DNA of 64,000 nt from Chromobacterium subtsugae (GTDB lineage Bacteria; Pseudomonadota; Gammaproteobacteria; Burkholderiales; Chromobacteriaceae). A program made the translations under genes and the position numbers. The notes beneath the pieces were generated by a model. The model was not told the DNA's origin. It did not search any database and saw nothing but the letters and a program-made list of their open reading frames with translations. The stretch is taken from NCBI RefSeq assembly GCF_001676875.1, contig NZ_JYKA01000002.1:310001-374000 (forward strand). Reading direction: 5' to 3'. Below are positions 16,960 to 26,060 of this stretch, in pieces; positions within the stretch are counted from its first letter, which is position 1; each line of letters opens with the position of its first letter.

Positions 16960-18246
16960 ATGCCGAGTTTGCGAACTGTACTGAAGGGGATGCTGCTGCT
17001 GGCGATGCTGGCCGCCGGCAGCGCCCGCGCCGAGCTGAATATCGAAATCATCGGCGGCGGCAACAGCCGCCACGCCATCTCCATCGTGCCGTTCAAGGAC
17101 GAGGCGCCCACCCAGGGCAACCTCACCCCGGTGATAGGCAACGACCTGGCGCTGTCCGGCGCCTTCCGCCTGGTGGACCCGTCCGCCGTCGCCAACGTGC
17201 CGTTCGAGCCGGCCGACATCCGCTACCCGCTGTGGCAGGCCGCCGGCGCGCAATCCATCGCCATCGGCAAGGTGGAGCAGGCCGCTGGCGGCCAGCTGAA
17301 GATCAGCTTCCGCCTGATGGACGCGTCGCAGCGCAAGCAGCTGACCGGCGGCGAATTCACAGTGACGCCGGACCGCAGCCGCCAGGTGGCGCATGCGATC
17401 GCCGACATGATCTACGAGGCGATCACCGGCCAGAAGGGCTTCTTCAACACCCGCCTCGCCTACGTGCTGAAATCCGGCCGCAGCTACGCGCTGCAGATTT
17501 CCGACGTCGACGGCCAGCGCAGCCAGACCATCCTGCGCTCCAGCGAGCCCATCATCTCGCCCAGCTGGAGCCCGGACGGCCGCTACATCGCCTACGTTTC
17601 CTTCGCCAGCCAGAAACCGGTGGTGTGGGTGCAGGATCTGGCCACCGGCCAGCGCCGCGCGGTGGCCAACTTCAAGGGCAGCAACTCCGCCCCGGCCTGG
17701 AGCCCGGACGGCAGCAAGCTCGCGGTGGTGCTGACCACCAGCGGCAATTCGCAGGTCTACATCCTCAACGCCGCCGGCGGCAGCCCGCGCCGGCTGATGT
17801 ACAACGGCGGCATCGACACCGAGCCGGCGTTCAGCCCGGACGGCTCGATGGTGTATTTCGTCTCCGACCGCAGCGGCAACCCGCAAATTTATCGCGTGCC
17901 GGTAAACGGCGGCGACGCGCAGCGCGTTACCTGGGAAGGCAAGTACAACGTGTCTCCCAAGCTGTCGCCGGACGGCAAGACCCTGGTCTACATCCGTCGC
18001 GAAGCCGGAAATTTCCGCGTGATGTCGCAAGATCTCGCAACTAATGACACGCGTCTATTGTCAGATGGTAGTTACAGCGAACGCCCCAGCTTCGCGCCCA
18101 ATGGCCGCATGGTGCTGTACTCCAGCGATATCGGCGGCCGCAGCGTGCTGTACGCGGCCACCGCGGACGGCAGCAGCAAAGTGAAGCTGGCGGTGCTCAA
18201 TGGCGATGTGCAGGACCCGGCATGGGGTCCATTCAACAATCCTTGA
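16960..18246 (+). CDS. tolB: Tol-Pal system periplasmic protein TolB
   Basis: This is a 428-residue periplasmic protein. The signal peptide is KGMLLLAMLAAGSARA (cleavage near residue 24), followed by the alpha/beta N-terminal domain (~25-165). A six-bladed propeller is marked by repeated SWSPDGRYIAYVS, AWSPDGSKLAVV, AFSPDGSMVYF, KLSPDGKTLVY and SFAPNGRMVLY units. TolB docks on Pal and is displaced by TolA. Length is normal. RBS GAGGAAG precedes the ATG. It sits inside the tol operon, 11 bases before the pal start. Confidence 0.97.
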   Translation: MPSLRTVLKGMLLLAMLAAGSARAELNIEIIGGGNSRHAISIVPFKDEAPTQGNLTPVIGNDLALSGAFRLVDPSAVANVPFEPADIRYPLWQAAGAQSIAIGKVEQAAGGQLKISFRLMDASQRKQLTGGEFTVTPDRSRQVAHAIADMIYEAITGQKGFFNTRLAYVLKSGRSYALQISDVDGQRSQTILRSSEPIISPSWSPDGRYIAYVSFASQKPVVWVQDLATGQRRAVANFKGSNSAPAWSPDGSKLAVVLTTSGNSQVYILNAAGGSPRRLMYNGGIDTEPAFSPDGSMVYFVSDRSGNPQIYRVPVNGGDAQRVTWEGKYNVSPKLSPDGKTLVYIRREAGNFRVMSQDLATNDTRLLSDGSYSERPSFAPNGRMVLYSSDIGGRSVLYAATADGSSKVKLAVLNGDVQDPAWGPFNNP

Positions 18247-18257
18247 GGGAGCCAACA

Positions 18258-18779
18258 ATGAACTGGAAACAACTCGTCCTCGGCAGCGCGGTCGCCACCC
18301 TGCTCGCCGCCTGCGCCAGCACCAAGCCCGCTGAAGCCCCGGCAGCCCCGGCCGCCCAGGCGCCGGTCACCCAGGCGCCGGCAGACACCTCCGCCAGCAA
18401 CCAGGGCCAAGTGGCGATGGATCCGCTGAACGATCCGAACAGCCCGCTGGCCAAGCGCAGCGTCTACTTCGCCTTCGACTCCTCCACCGTCGACGGCGAA
18501 GGCAAGAACACCGTCGCCAACCACGCCGACTACCTGAAGGGCCACGACAAGAAAGTGATCATCCAGGGCAATACCGACGCCCGCGGCAGCCGCGAATACA
18601 ACCTGGCCCTGGGCCAGCGCCGCGCCGAAAGCGTCAAGCACGCGATGGAAGTGCTGGGCGTGAAGGAGAACCAGCTGGAAGCGGTCAGCTTCGGCAAGGA
18701 AAAGCCGAAGGCTACCGGCACGTCTGACGCCGACTACGCGGAAAACCGCCGCGCCGACATCGTCTACCAGGGCCAGTAA
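18258..18779 (+). CDS. pal: Peptidoglycan-associated lipoprotein Pal
   Basis: This 173-residue outer-membrane lipoprotein has the lipobox LLAACAS (acylated Cys ~16). An Ala/Pro-rich tether (~20-55) follows, then an OmpA-like domain (~65-173) with YFAFDSSTVD and IIQGNTDARGSREYNLALGQ, the conserved Asp and Arg that bind diaminopimelate. It links the outer membrane to peptidoglycan and TolB. The ATG at 18258 after GAGGGAG is preferred over an in-frame ATG at 18222 that lies inside tolB and would bury the signal peptide. A palindromic stem-loop follows before cpoB. Confidence 0.96.
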   Translation: MNWKQLVLGSAVATLLAACASTKPAEAPAAPAAQAPVTQAPADTSASNQGQVAMDPLNDPNSPLAKRSVYFAFDSSTVDGEGKNTVANHADYLKGHDKKVIIQGNTDARGSREYNLALGQRRAESVKHAMEVLGVKENQLEAVSFGKEKPKATGTSDADYAENRRADIVYQGQ

Positions 18780-18790
18780 GCGCCTGACGC

Positions 18791-18810
18791 GGACGGCCCG
18801 CGGGCCGTCC
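18791..18810 (+). other. Perfect palindromic stem-loop between pal and cpoB
   Basis: GGACGGCC and GGCCGTCC form an 8-bp stem over CGCG, 11 bases after the pal stop. No T run follows, so it may tune pal versus cpoB expression by partial termination or mRNA 3'-end protection rather than end transcription. Confidence 0.55.
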
Positions 18811-18889
18811 GCCGTCGTTTCCGCTGCCGGGTGCCAAGCGGCGGCCAAGCCGCTATGATATCCGGCAGTCTTCCTCCATCGGAAAGCCC

Positions 18890-19630
18890 ATGAACCGCAT
18901 CGCCATCAGTAGCGCCCTGCTGTTGACGCTGGCCGGCTGCGCCAGCAACAGCGACCTGGAAGCCACCCGCCGCCAGCTGGACCTGGTGAATCAACAGGCC
19001 ACCAACCGCATCGCCGCGGTGGAGACCAAGCTGTCCAACGACAAGTTGCTGGAAATGGTCAGCCAGGTGGACAGCCTGAAGGCCGAAGTCGCCAAGCTGC
19101 GCGGCGACATCGAAGTGCTGAACTACAATCTGCAAACCACGCAGAAGCGCCAGAACGACCTCTACAACGACCTGGACGGCCGCCTGTCCCATCTGGAGGG
19201 CGCCGGCAAGCAGGACGCCTCGCAACCGGCCGCCGCCCGGCAAGCCGCCGCCGGCGACAGCCAGGCCAGCCCCGACTACGACAAGGCGCTGAACCTGCTG
19301 CGCGCGCGCGACTTCCCCAACGCCATCAACGCGCTGGGCCTCTACATCCAGCAGAATCCGCAGGCGCCGCAAGCGGTCGAGGCCAGCTACTGGCTGGGCG
19401 TCGCCCATACCGCGCTGCGCCAGTACGACGCCGCCATCGACATCCACCGCCGCTTCGTCGAGCAAAACCCCGGCCACCATTTCGCGCCGGACGCGCTGCG
19501 CAATATCGGCAACTGCCAGCGCGAGCTGGGCCAGGTGGACCAGGCGAAAAACACTTTCCGCCGCCTGATCAAGCTGTACCCGAAGAGCGACGCCGCGCAA
19601 AAGGCCAAGCAACAGCTGGCCCGCATGTAA
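18890..19630 (+). CDS. cpoB: Cell division coordinator CpoB (YbgF)
   Basis: This 246-residue envelope protein has an N-terminal segment ending LLLTLAGCASNSD, a plausible lipobox, whereas E. coli CpoB is a soluble periplasmic protein. A coiled coil (~22-100) and a C-terminal TPR domain (~125-246; NAINALGLYIQQNPQAPQAV, SYWLGVAHTALRQYDAAI, IKLYPKSDAAQKAKQQL) follow the YbgF pattern. Family role: it coordinates PBP1B-driven peptidoglycan synthesis with Tol-driven outer-membrane constriction. It is the last gene of the tol cluster and is followed by a bidirectional terminator. Confidence 0.92.
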   Translation: MNRIAISSALLLTLAGCASNSDLEATRRQLDLVNQQATNRIAAVETKLSNDKLLEMVSQVDSLKAEVAKLRGDIEVLNYNLQTTQKRQNDLYNDLDGRLSHLEGAGKQDASQPAAARQAAAGDSQASPDYDKALNLLRARDFPNAINALGLYIQQNPQAPQAVEASYWLGVAHTALRQYDAAIDIHRRFVEQNPGHHFAPDALRNIGNCQRELGQVDQAKNTFRRLIKLYPKSDAAQKAKQQLARM

Positions 19631-19653
19631 GCCGCAGGCGTTCGCCGCATGAG

Positions 19654-19691
19654 AAACGGGCAGAGGCCTCGCGGCCGCTGCCCGTTTTCGC
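19654..19691. terminator. Bidirectional terminator between cpoB and rng
   Basis: AAACGGGCAG (19654-19663) pairs with CTGCCCGTTT (19678-19687), flanked by A residues on one side and T on the other, between the convergent ends of cpoB and rng. Confidence 0.8.
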
Positions 19692-19726
19692 GTCGCCGCG
19701 GCGCGCCAAGCGCGCCCGGCGCTAGC

Positions 19727-21223
19727 TCACAACAACACCACGTCGAACTGCTCCTGGGTGTAGCTGGACTCCACCGACAGCGACACCGGCTTGCCGATGA
19801 AGTCCACCAGCATCGCCAAGCTTTGCGATTCCTCGTCCAGGAACATGTCGATCACCGACTGCGCCGCCAGGATGCGGTAGCCCTTGGCGTCGTACTGCCG
19901 CGCCTCGCGCACGATCTCGCGCTGCACCTCGTAGCACACCGTCTGCGCGGTCTTGATCTCGCCGCGGCCCTGGCAGGTCGGGCAAGGCTCGCACAGCACG
20001 TGGGCCAGGCTCTCGCGGGTGCGCTTGCGGGTGATTTCCACCAGCCCCAGGCTGGTGAAGCCGTTCAGCGTCACCCGGGTGCGGTCGCGCGCCATCGCCT
20101 TGGCCAGCTCGGCCAATACCGCCGCCTGGTGCTCGTCGTTGTCCATGTCGATGAAGTCGACGATGACGATGCCGCCCAGATTGCGTAGCCGCAGCTGGCG
20201 GGCGATCACCTGGGTGGCTTCGAGATTGGTCTTGAAGATGGTTTCGTCGAAGTTGCGGTTGCCGACGAAGCCGCCGGTGTTGACGTCTATCGTCGTCATC
20301 GCCTCGGTCTGGTCGACGATCAGATAGCCGCCGAACTTCAGGTTGACGCGGCGCGCCAGCGCCTTGTCGATTTCGGCCTCGATGCCGTGCATCTCGAACA
20401 GCGGCCGCTCGCCGGCGTAGCGTTCGATCTTGTCGACGGCGATCTGCACGTACTGCTCGGCGAACTCCACCATGCGGCCGTAGTTCTCGTTGGAGTCCAC
20501 CAGCACCTTGTCGGTGTAGCCGCTGACCATGTCGCGCAGCACCCGCACCGCCAGCGGCAGATCGTCGTACAGCAGGCTTTGCGCCGGCAGCGTCTGCGAC
20601 TTCAGGCGGATGTCGGTCCACAGCTTGGACAGATATTCCACATCGGCCGCCAGCTCGTCGTCGCGGGCGGTCTCGGCGCTGGTGCGGATGATGTAGCCCC
20701 GGGGGCTGCCGTCCGGCAGCAGCTTTTCCAGCCGCGCCTTCAGGCTGTGGCGCTCGGCGTCGCTTTCTATCTTCTGCGACACGCCGATGTGCTCTTCCTG
20801 CGGCAGGTGCACCAGGAAGCGGCCGGCCAGCGAAATCTGCGTCGATAGCCGCGCGCCCTTGGTGCCGATCGGGTCCTTGATCACCTGCACCAGCACGGTC
20901 TGGCCTTCGAACAGCATCTTCTCGATGCGCTGCGGCTCGGTCGGGTGCTGGCGCTGTTCCAGCACGTCGGCGATATGCAGGAAGGCGGCGCGCTCCAGGC
21001 CGATCTCGATGAAGGCGCTTTGCATGCCGGGCAGCACGCGCTTCACCTGGCCCAGGTAGATGTTGCCGACGATGCCGCGGCTGGCGGCGCGTTCGACATG
21101 CAGCTCCTGGACGATGCCTTCTTCCAGCACCGCGACGCGGGTTTCCTGCGGCGTGATGTTGACCAGGATCTGTTCTTGCGGCCGCGGCAGGTCGCGCGGC
21201 AAGGCTATCGATTGATGCAGCAT
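19727..21223 (-). CDS. rng: Ribonuclease G
   Basis: This 498-residue cytoplasmic endoribonuclease of the RNase E/G family processes the 5' end of 16S rRNA and decays some mRNAs. The N-terminal S1-containing region has ILVNITPQETRVAVLE and GNIYLGQVKRVLPGMQSAFI. The catalytic DNase I-like domain has the metal ligands in DVNTGGFVGNRNF and IVIVDFIDMDN. The tetramer zinc link appears as CPTCQGRG. The start at 21223 is chosen because GGAGGGGG lies seven bases upstream; an open stretch extends further but overlaps maf. It follows maf by 16 bases. Confidence 0.95.
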   Translation of the reverse strand: MLHQSIALPRDLPRPQEQILVNITPQETRVAVLEEGIVQELHVERAASRGIVGNIYLGQVKRVLPGMQSAFIEIGLERAAFLHIADVLEQRQHPTEPQRIEKMLFEGQTVLVQVIKDPIGTKGARLSTQISLAGRFLVHLPQEEHIGVSQKIESDAERHSLKARLEKLLPDGSPRGYIIRTSAETARDDELAADVEYLSKLWTDIRLKSQTLPAQSLLYDDLPLAVRVLRDMVSGYTDKVLVDSNENYGRMVEFAEQYVQIAVDKIERYAGERPLFEMHGIEAEIDKALARRVNLKFGGYLIVDQTEAMTTIDVNTGGFVGNRNFDETIFKTNLEATQVIARQLRLRNLGGIVIVDFIDMDNDEHQAAVLAELAKAMARDRTRVTLNGFTSLGLVEITRKRTRESLAHVLCEPCPTCQGRGEIKTAQTVCYEVQREIVREARQYDAKGYRILAAQSVIDMFLDEESQSLAMLVDFIGKPVSLSVESSYTQEQFDVVLL

Positions 21224-21239
21224 GTGGTCCCCCTCCGGC

Positions 21240-21836
21240 TTATGGCAGCTCGAAGCCGAATTCGGCCAGCAGCAGCGCGGTTTCATGGACCGGCAGGCCC
21301 ATCACGCCGGTGTAGCTGCCTTCGATATGCTCGACGAACACCCCGGCCTTGCCCTGGATGCCGTAGGCGCCGGCCTTGTCGAACGGCTCGCCGCTGGCGA
21401 GGTAGCGTTCGATCTCGGCGTCGGACAGCGGCTTGAAGAACACATCGGTGACCGAAGTCTTGACGAGCAGCCTGGCGCCGCGCATCACGGCGACGCTGGT
21501 GATGGCCTGGTGGCTGCGGCCGGAGAAGGCGCGCAGCATGCGGCGGGCGTCGTCGGCGTCTGCCGGCTTGCCGAAGATCTCGCCGTCCTGCGTCACCGTG
21601 GTGTCGGCGGCCAACAGCGGGCGTTCGGGCAGGCCGCAGGAAGAAACCACTTTCCAGCCGGCTTCGGCTTTTTCTCGCGCCAACCGCTCGGTGTAGGCGA
21701 CGGCGTCCTCGCCCGGCAGCACCGATTCGTCGATGTCGGCGTGAATGCGTTCCAGATGCAGGCCCAGCTGTTCCAGTATCTCGCGGCGGCGCGGGCTGCC
21801 GGAGGCCAGGTATATTCGGGTGTCATTGGTGCTCAT
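21240..21836 (-). CDS. maf: Maf family nucleoside triphosphate pyrophosphatase
   Basis: This 198-residue cytoplasmic house-cleaning enzyme carries the Maf signatures YLASGSPRRREIL at the N-terminus, the catalytic ADTTV (LLAADTTVTQDGEIFGKP) and YGIQGKAGVFVEHIEGSYTGV. Members hydrolyse dTTP/UTP or modified pyrimidine nucleotides and were first described as septum inhibitors. The start MSTNDTRIYLAS at 21836 fits the family N-terminus, though its ribosome site is weak. It is transcribed with rng 16 bases downstream, a common arrangement. Confidence 0.93.
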   Translation of the reverse strand: MSTNDTRIYLASGSPRRREILEQLGLHLERIHADIDESVLPGEDAVAYTERLAREKAEAGWKVVSSCGLPERPLLAADTTVTQDGEIFGKPADADDARRMLRAFSGRSHQAITSVAVMRGARLLVKTSVTDVFFKPLSDAEIERYLASGEPFDKAGAYGIQGKAGVFVEHIEGSYTGVMGLPVHETALLLAEFGFELP

Positions 21837-22118
21837 GTCTGGCTGCTCGTTTGTTCTTTGGCTGTCGCCTAGGTTACCAGAGCGGCCATCCGGCAACCAT
21901 CACTAGTGCGGCGCGGCCGTCGCCGCCGATGGAAAAGCGCTGCGGAAACAGCCGCTTGCGGCGCGTAATAAATAGTGAACGATTGTAAGCGCCCGGCAAG
22001 CCTCGCCCAGCGATTAAATGACAAAGGAAACAATGCATTAACCAAATATTCAAATGGCAAATTAGGGTTTGGCGATGGCATTTGTTATGATGAGCGCCTT
22101 TTCCGCCGCAGGCCCGCC

Positions 22119-23273
22119 ATGTCGCCCACCAGTCTCGCCGTCCGCCAGGCCAACCCGGCCACCGCCGCCGCCATCCTGCTGATCCTGTTCAATCCGCTGG
22201 GCATAGACTTGTACCTGCCGGCGCTGCCGGCGATGCGGCAGTTCTTCCAGGCCGACGCGGCGGCCAGCATCAGCGTGTTCGTGTTCAGCCTGGGGCTGGG
22301 GCAATTGCTGTTCGGCCCGCTGGCCGACCGCGTCGGCCGCCGCCCGGTGGCGCTGGGCGGCCTGCTGGTCTACGCCGCCAGCGCGCTGCTGGCCAGCCGC
22401 TGCGATTCGCTGCCACTGTTCCTGTCCCTGCGGCTGCTGCAGGGACTGGGCGCCAGCGCCAGCACGGTCAGCGCCTTCACCATCATCCGCGACTGCTTCT
22501 CCGGCAACGCCGCCGGCCAGCGCTACAGCCTGCTCAACGGCGCGCTCAACATCGTGCCGGCGCTGGCGCCGGCCTGCGGCGGCTGGCTGAGCGTCGCCTA
22601 TGGCTGGCAAGCCTGCTTCGTGTTCCTGGCGGCGGCGGCGCTGCTGGCCTTCGCCGCGCTGTACTGGCTGATGCCGGAAACCCGGCCGGAGCGGACCGAC
22701 AAACCGGCCGGCCCCGGCTTCGCCGCGGTGCTGCGCCATCCGGCGATGCTGCGCAACGGCGCCTGCGGCAGCACCGCGCTGGGCCTGATCATCAGCTACG
22801 TCACGCTGGCGCCCGGCGTGCTGATCGGCCGCGAGGGGCTGTCCAGCCAAACCTTCGGCCTGTTGTTCGGCGCCAACGCGCTGCTGATCATGGCGGCCAG
22901 CTTCATCGGCCTGGCGCTGATCGGCCGCTTCGGCCAGCGCGCGGTGCTGCGAAGCGGCCTGGTGGTGATGCTGGCGGCCGGCGCGCTGCTGCTGATTCTG
23001 GCCGGCCATGCCGGCGCCTGGCACTACATGCTGCCGGTGGCGGTGCTGAGCGTGGGCTTCGCCTGCACGCTGGGGCCGGCCGCCGGCATGGCGATGGCGC
23101 CGTTCGGCGAAGCCGCCGGCCGCGCCGCCGCCATCCTGGGCTGCGTGCAGATGCTGTTCGCCGCGGTGCTGTCGGCCACGCTGGCCGCGCTGCCGGTGGC
23201 GGGCGAGACGGCGCTGGGCGGCGCGGTGGTCGCGCTGTCGCTGCTATGCCTGTTCCTGCAGCGCAAGGCCTGA
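22119..23273 (+). CDS. Bcr/CflA family MFS multidrug efflux transporter
   Basis: This 384-residue inner-membrane protein has twelve predicted helices. Motif A (FGPLADRVGRRPVALGG) falls between TM2 and TM3, and the Bcr/CflA-type opening LFNPLGIDLYLPALPAM precedes it. The 14-TM and sugar-porter families are excluded by length and motif. Substrates of the family include bicyclomycin, chloramphenicol and other drugs; this one cannot be assigned. An in-frame extension reaches 21975, but the ATG at 22119 fits the conserved N-terminus. The upstream ~150 bases are AT-rich and probably hold the promoter, although no clean hexamers are visible. Confidence 0.9.
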   Translation: MSPTSLAVRQANPATAAAILLILFNPLGIDLYLPALPAMRQFFQADAAASISVFVFSLGLGQLLFGPLADRVGRRPVALGGLLVYAASALLASRCDSLPLFLSLRLLQGLGASASTVSAFTIIRDCFSGNAAGQRYSLLNGALNIVPALAPACGGWLSVAYGWQACFVFLAAAALLAFAALYWLMPETRPERTDKPAGPGFAAVLRHPAMLRNGACGSTALGLIISYVTLAPGVLIGREGLSSQTFGLLFGANALLIMAASFIGLALIGRFGQRAVLRSGLVVMLAAGALLLILAGHAGAWHYMLPVAVLSVGFACTLGPAAGMAMAPFGEAAGRAAAILGCVQMLFAAVLSATLAALPVAGETALGGAVVALSLLCLFLQRKA

Positions 23274-23351
23274 CGCCAACTGCCTGAATCGCATGGGACA
23301 TTTGCGGGTGCAAGGTTTACAATCCCCGCTGTTCCAAGATTTGGCAGATTC

Positions 23352-24140
23352 ATGAGCAAGCACATTCCACGCAAGCGTTTCGGGCAGAACTTCCTGCAGG
23401 ACGCCGGCGTCATCGCCAGCATCGTCCATGCGGTCAACCCGCAGCCGGACGACATCGTCGTCGAAATCGGCCCCGGCCTCGGCGCCATCACCAAGCCGCT
23501 GCTGTCCAGCCTCAAGCATCTGCACGTGGTGGAGATAGACCGCGACATCATCGAGCGGCTGCGCGCCGAGCACCCGGCCGACAAGCTGACCATCCACGCC
23601 GGCGACGCGCTGGCCTTCGATTTCGGCTCGGTCAGCGCGGCGCCGCTGAAGATCGTCGGCAACCTGCCGTACAACATCTCCACGCCGCTGCTGTTCCACC
23701 TGGCCACTTACGGCAACCGGGTGCTGGACATGCACTTCATGCTGCAGAAGGAAGTGATCGAGCGGATGGTGGCCGAGCCCTCCACCGCCGATTACGGCCG
23801 GCTGTCGGTGATGCTGCAATACCGCTTCTACATGGAAAACATCCTGTTCGTGCCGCCGGAAGCGTTCTGGCCGCCGCCGAAGGTGGACTCCGCCGTGGTG
23901 CGGATGATCCCGGCGCCGGGCCGCTGCGGCGTGGCGCGCGACGAGGCGCTGCTGGAAAAACTGGTGATCCAGGCCTTCGCCCAGCGCCGCAAGACGCTGC
24001 GCAACAACCTCAAGGGCCTGGCCGACGTCGCCGACCTGGAAGCGCTGGCCATCGATCCGGGCCTCAGGCCGGAGAACCTGGCGGTGGAAGACTACGTCCG
24101 CCTGGCCAACCATCTGTCCGACAAGGGCGTCAAGGCCTGA
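23352..24140 (+). CDS. ksgA: 16S rRNA dimethyladenosine transferase
   Basis: This 262-residue cytoplasmic enzyme (RsmA) dimethylates two adjacent adenines in helix 45 of 16S rRNA during late 30S assembly. It contains [10 protein letters not shown] at the N-terminus, motif [13 protein letters not shown], the acidic loop VVEIDRDI and the catalytic motif IV NLPYN. The C-terminal helical domain has [15 protein letters not shown]. Length is standard. It stands alone rather than in the common pdxA-ksgA-apaG arrangement and is followed by a terminator-like hairpin before the glt genes. Confidence 0.97.
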   Translation: MSKHIPRKRFGQNFLQDAGVIASIVHAVNPQPDDIVVEIGPGLGAITKPLLSSLKHLHVVEIDRDIIERLRAEHPADKLTIHAGDALAFDFGSVSAAPLKIVGNLPYNISTPLLFHLATYGNRVLDMHFMLQKEVIERMVAEPSTADYGRLSVMLQYRFYMENILFVPPEAFWPPPKVDSAVVRMIPAPGRCGVARDEALLEKLVIQAFAQRRKTLRNNLKGLADVADLEALAIDPGLRPENLAVEDYVRLANHLSDKGVKA

Positions 24141-24193
24141 CGCCGACCAAAAATAACAGCATACTGTCGGACAATCACTACAAAGAAGATCAA

Positions 24194-24223
24194 GGCGCCG
24201 CTGTCTACGGCGGCGCCGCTTTT
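24194..24223 (+). terminator. Probable terminator after ksgA
   Basis: GGCGCCG (24194-24200) pairs with CGGCGCC (24211-24217) over a 10-base loop, followed by GCTTTT. It lies 54 bases after the ksgA stop and 31 before gltI. Confidence 0.65.
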
Positions 24224-24254
24224 CCCGCAAAGAGAGTCATAAGGAGAAACACTC

Positions 24255-25163
24255 ATGCGCATTCGCACCTCCGTCATCGCCGGATGTACCATCGCCGCCC
24301 TGGCAGCGCTGGCGGCGCAAACCGCCTCCGCCGCCGAACTGACCGGCACCCTGAAGAAGATCAAGGACTCCGGCGTGATCGTGCTGGGCAACCGCGATTC
24401 CTCCATCCCGTTCTCCTACTACGACAACAACCAGAAGCCGATCGGCTATTCGGTGGACCTGGCCAACAAGGTAGTGGACGAGGTGAAGAAAGAGCTGAAA
24501 ATGCCGAACCTGCAGGTGCGCTACAACCTGGTCACCTCGCAGACCCGCATCCCGCTGGTGCAGAACGGCACCGTGGACCTGGAGTGCGGCTCCACCACCA
24601 ATAACGCCGAGCGCGGCCGCCAGGTGGCGTTCTCGGTCGGCATCTTCGAGATCGGCACCCGCCTGTTGACCGCCAAGACTTCCGGCATCAAGGACTTCCC
24701 CGATCTGAAGGGCAAGAACGTGGTCACCACCGCCGGCACCACGTCGGAGCGCCTGATCAAGGCGATGAACGCCAGCAAGAACATGGGCATGAACGTGATT
24801 TCGGCCAAGGACCACGGCGAATCGTTCCTGATGCTGGAGTCCGGCCGCGCCGTCGCCTTCATGATGGACGACGCGCTGCTGTACGGCGAAATGGCCAAGG
24901 CCAAGAATCCGGCCAACTGGACGGTGACCGGCAAATCGCAATCGTATGAGATCTACGGCTGCATGCTGCGCAAGGACGACCCGGCCTTCAAGAAGGTGGT
25001 GGACACCGCGCTGGCCAACACCTTCAAGTCCGGCGAAGTCAACAAGATCTACGCCAAGTGGTTCACCAGCCCGGTGCCGCCCAAGGGCCTGAACCTCAAC
25101 TTCCCGATGTCCGACGAGCTGAAGGCGCTGCTGGCCAAGCCGACGGACAAGCCCGCCGAATAA
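24255..25163 (+). CDS. gltI: Glutamate/aspartate ABC transporter substrate-binding protein
   Basis: This 302-residue periplasmic protein has a signal peptide (to ~QTASAAE, residue 27) followed by a family 3 binding fold. Hallmarks of the GltI group are LGNRDSSIPFSYYDNNQKPI, DLECGSTTNNAERGRQVAFS and VTTAGTTSERLIKAMN. It captures acidic amino acids for the GltJKL permease encoded next. AAGGAG lies eight bases before the ATG. The remaining three genes follow on the same strand after a 156-base gap, so stoichiometrically higher expression of this gene is plausible. Confidence 0.93.
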   Translation: MRIRTSVIAGCTIAALAALAAQTASAAELTGTLKKIKDSGVIVLGNRDSSIPFSYYDNNQKPIGYSVDLANKVVDEVKKELKMPNLQVRYNLVTSQTRIPLVQNGTVDLECGSTTNNAERGRQVAFSVGIFEIGTRLLTAKTSGIKDFPDLKGKNVVTTAGTTSERLIKAMNASKNMGMNVISAKDHGESFLMLESGRAVAFMMDDALLYGEMAKAKNPANWTVTGKSQSYEIYGCMLRKDDPAFKKVVDTALANTFKSGEVNKIYAKWFTSPVPPKGLNLNFPMSDELKALLAKPTDKPAE

Positions 25164-25319
25164 GCCGCAATCCGGCCGCCCGGCGGCCGGTTCGGCTTGA
25201 AATAGCGACTGCAGCCGCCCGTTCGCCGCGGGCGGCGGTTTCACCCTGCCCGGCGCCAGCCGGCGGGGGGCATGGATAGCCGCGCCCCGCATCCTGCGGC
25301 GCGGCTGGGGAGTGGCATC

Positions 25320-26060
25320 ATGAATTACCACTGGGATTGGGGCGTGTTCTTCAAGCCGACCGGCGTCGGCAGCGAGATCTACCTCAACTGGTTCGTCAGC
25401 GGCCTGGGCTGGACGCTGGCGGTGGGGCTGACCGGCTGGGTCATCGCCCTGTTGGTGGGCGTGGCCGCGGGCGTGGCCCGCACCCTGCCCAATCGCTGGG
25501 TGGCGGGCCTCGCCACCGCCTATGTCGACCTGTTCCGCAACGTGCCCTTGCTGGTGCAGCTGTTCGTCTGGTACTTCCTGGTGCCGGACCTGCTGCCGCA
25601 AGCCGCGCAAACCTGGTTCAAGCAGGACCTGTCGCCGACCACCTCGCAGTTCCTGTCGGTGGTGGTGTGCCTGGGCCTGTTCACCGCCGCGCGGGTGGCG
25701 GAGCAGGTGCGCACCGGCATCGAGGCGCTGCCCATCGGCCAGCGCAACGCGGCGATGGCGATGGGCTTCGGCCTGGGCCAGACTTACCGCCACGTGCTGC
25801 TGCCGCAGGCGATGCGCATCATCATCCCGCCGTTGACCAGCGAATTTTTGAACATCATCAAGAACTCGTCGGTGGCGTCGCTGATCGGCCTGGCCGAGCT
25901 GTTGGCGCAGACCAAGCAGACCGCCGAATTCTCGGCCAATCTGTTCGAGGCCTTCACGCTGGCCACGGTGATTTATTTCGTCATCAATATGGCGCTGATG
26001 CTGTCGATGAACGCGCTGGAGAAGAAACTGCGCGTGCCCGGCACGATGGGAGGCAAATGA
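25320..26060 (+). CDS. gltJ: Glutamate/aspartate ABC transporter permease GltJ
   Basis: This 246-residue inner-membrane permease of the polar amino acid (HisM-type) family has about five TM helices and the cytoplasmic EAA loop (RTGIEALPIGQRNAAMAMG, ~140-158), which contacts the ATPase. The N-terminal segment NYHWDWGVFFKPTG is typical of GltJ. The ATG at 25320, preceded by GGGGAG, is preferred over one at 25272. Its stop overlaps the gltK start (ATGA). Confidence 0.93.
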   Translation: MNYHWDWGVFFKPTGVGSEIYLNWFVSGLGWTLAVGLTGWVIALLVGVAAGVARTLPNRWVAGLATAYVDLFRNVPLLVQLFVWYFLVPDLLPQAAQTWFKQDLSPTTSQFLSVVVCLGLFTAARVAEQVRTGIEALPIGQRNAAMAMGFGLGQTYRHVLLPQAMRIIIPPLTSEFLNIIKNSSVASLIGLAELLAQTKQTAEFSANLFEAFTLATVIYFVINMALMLSMNALEKKLRVPGTMGGK

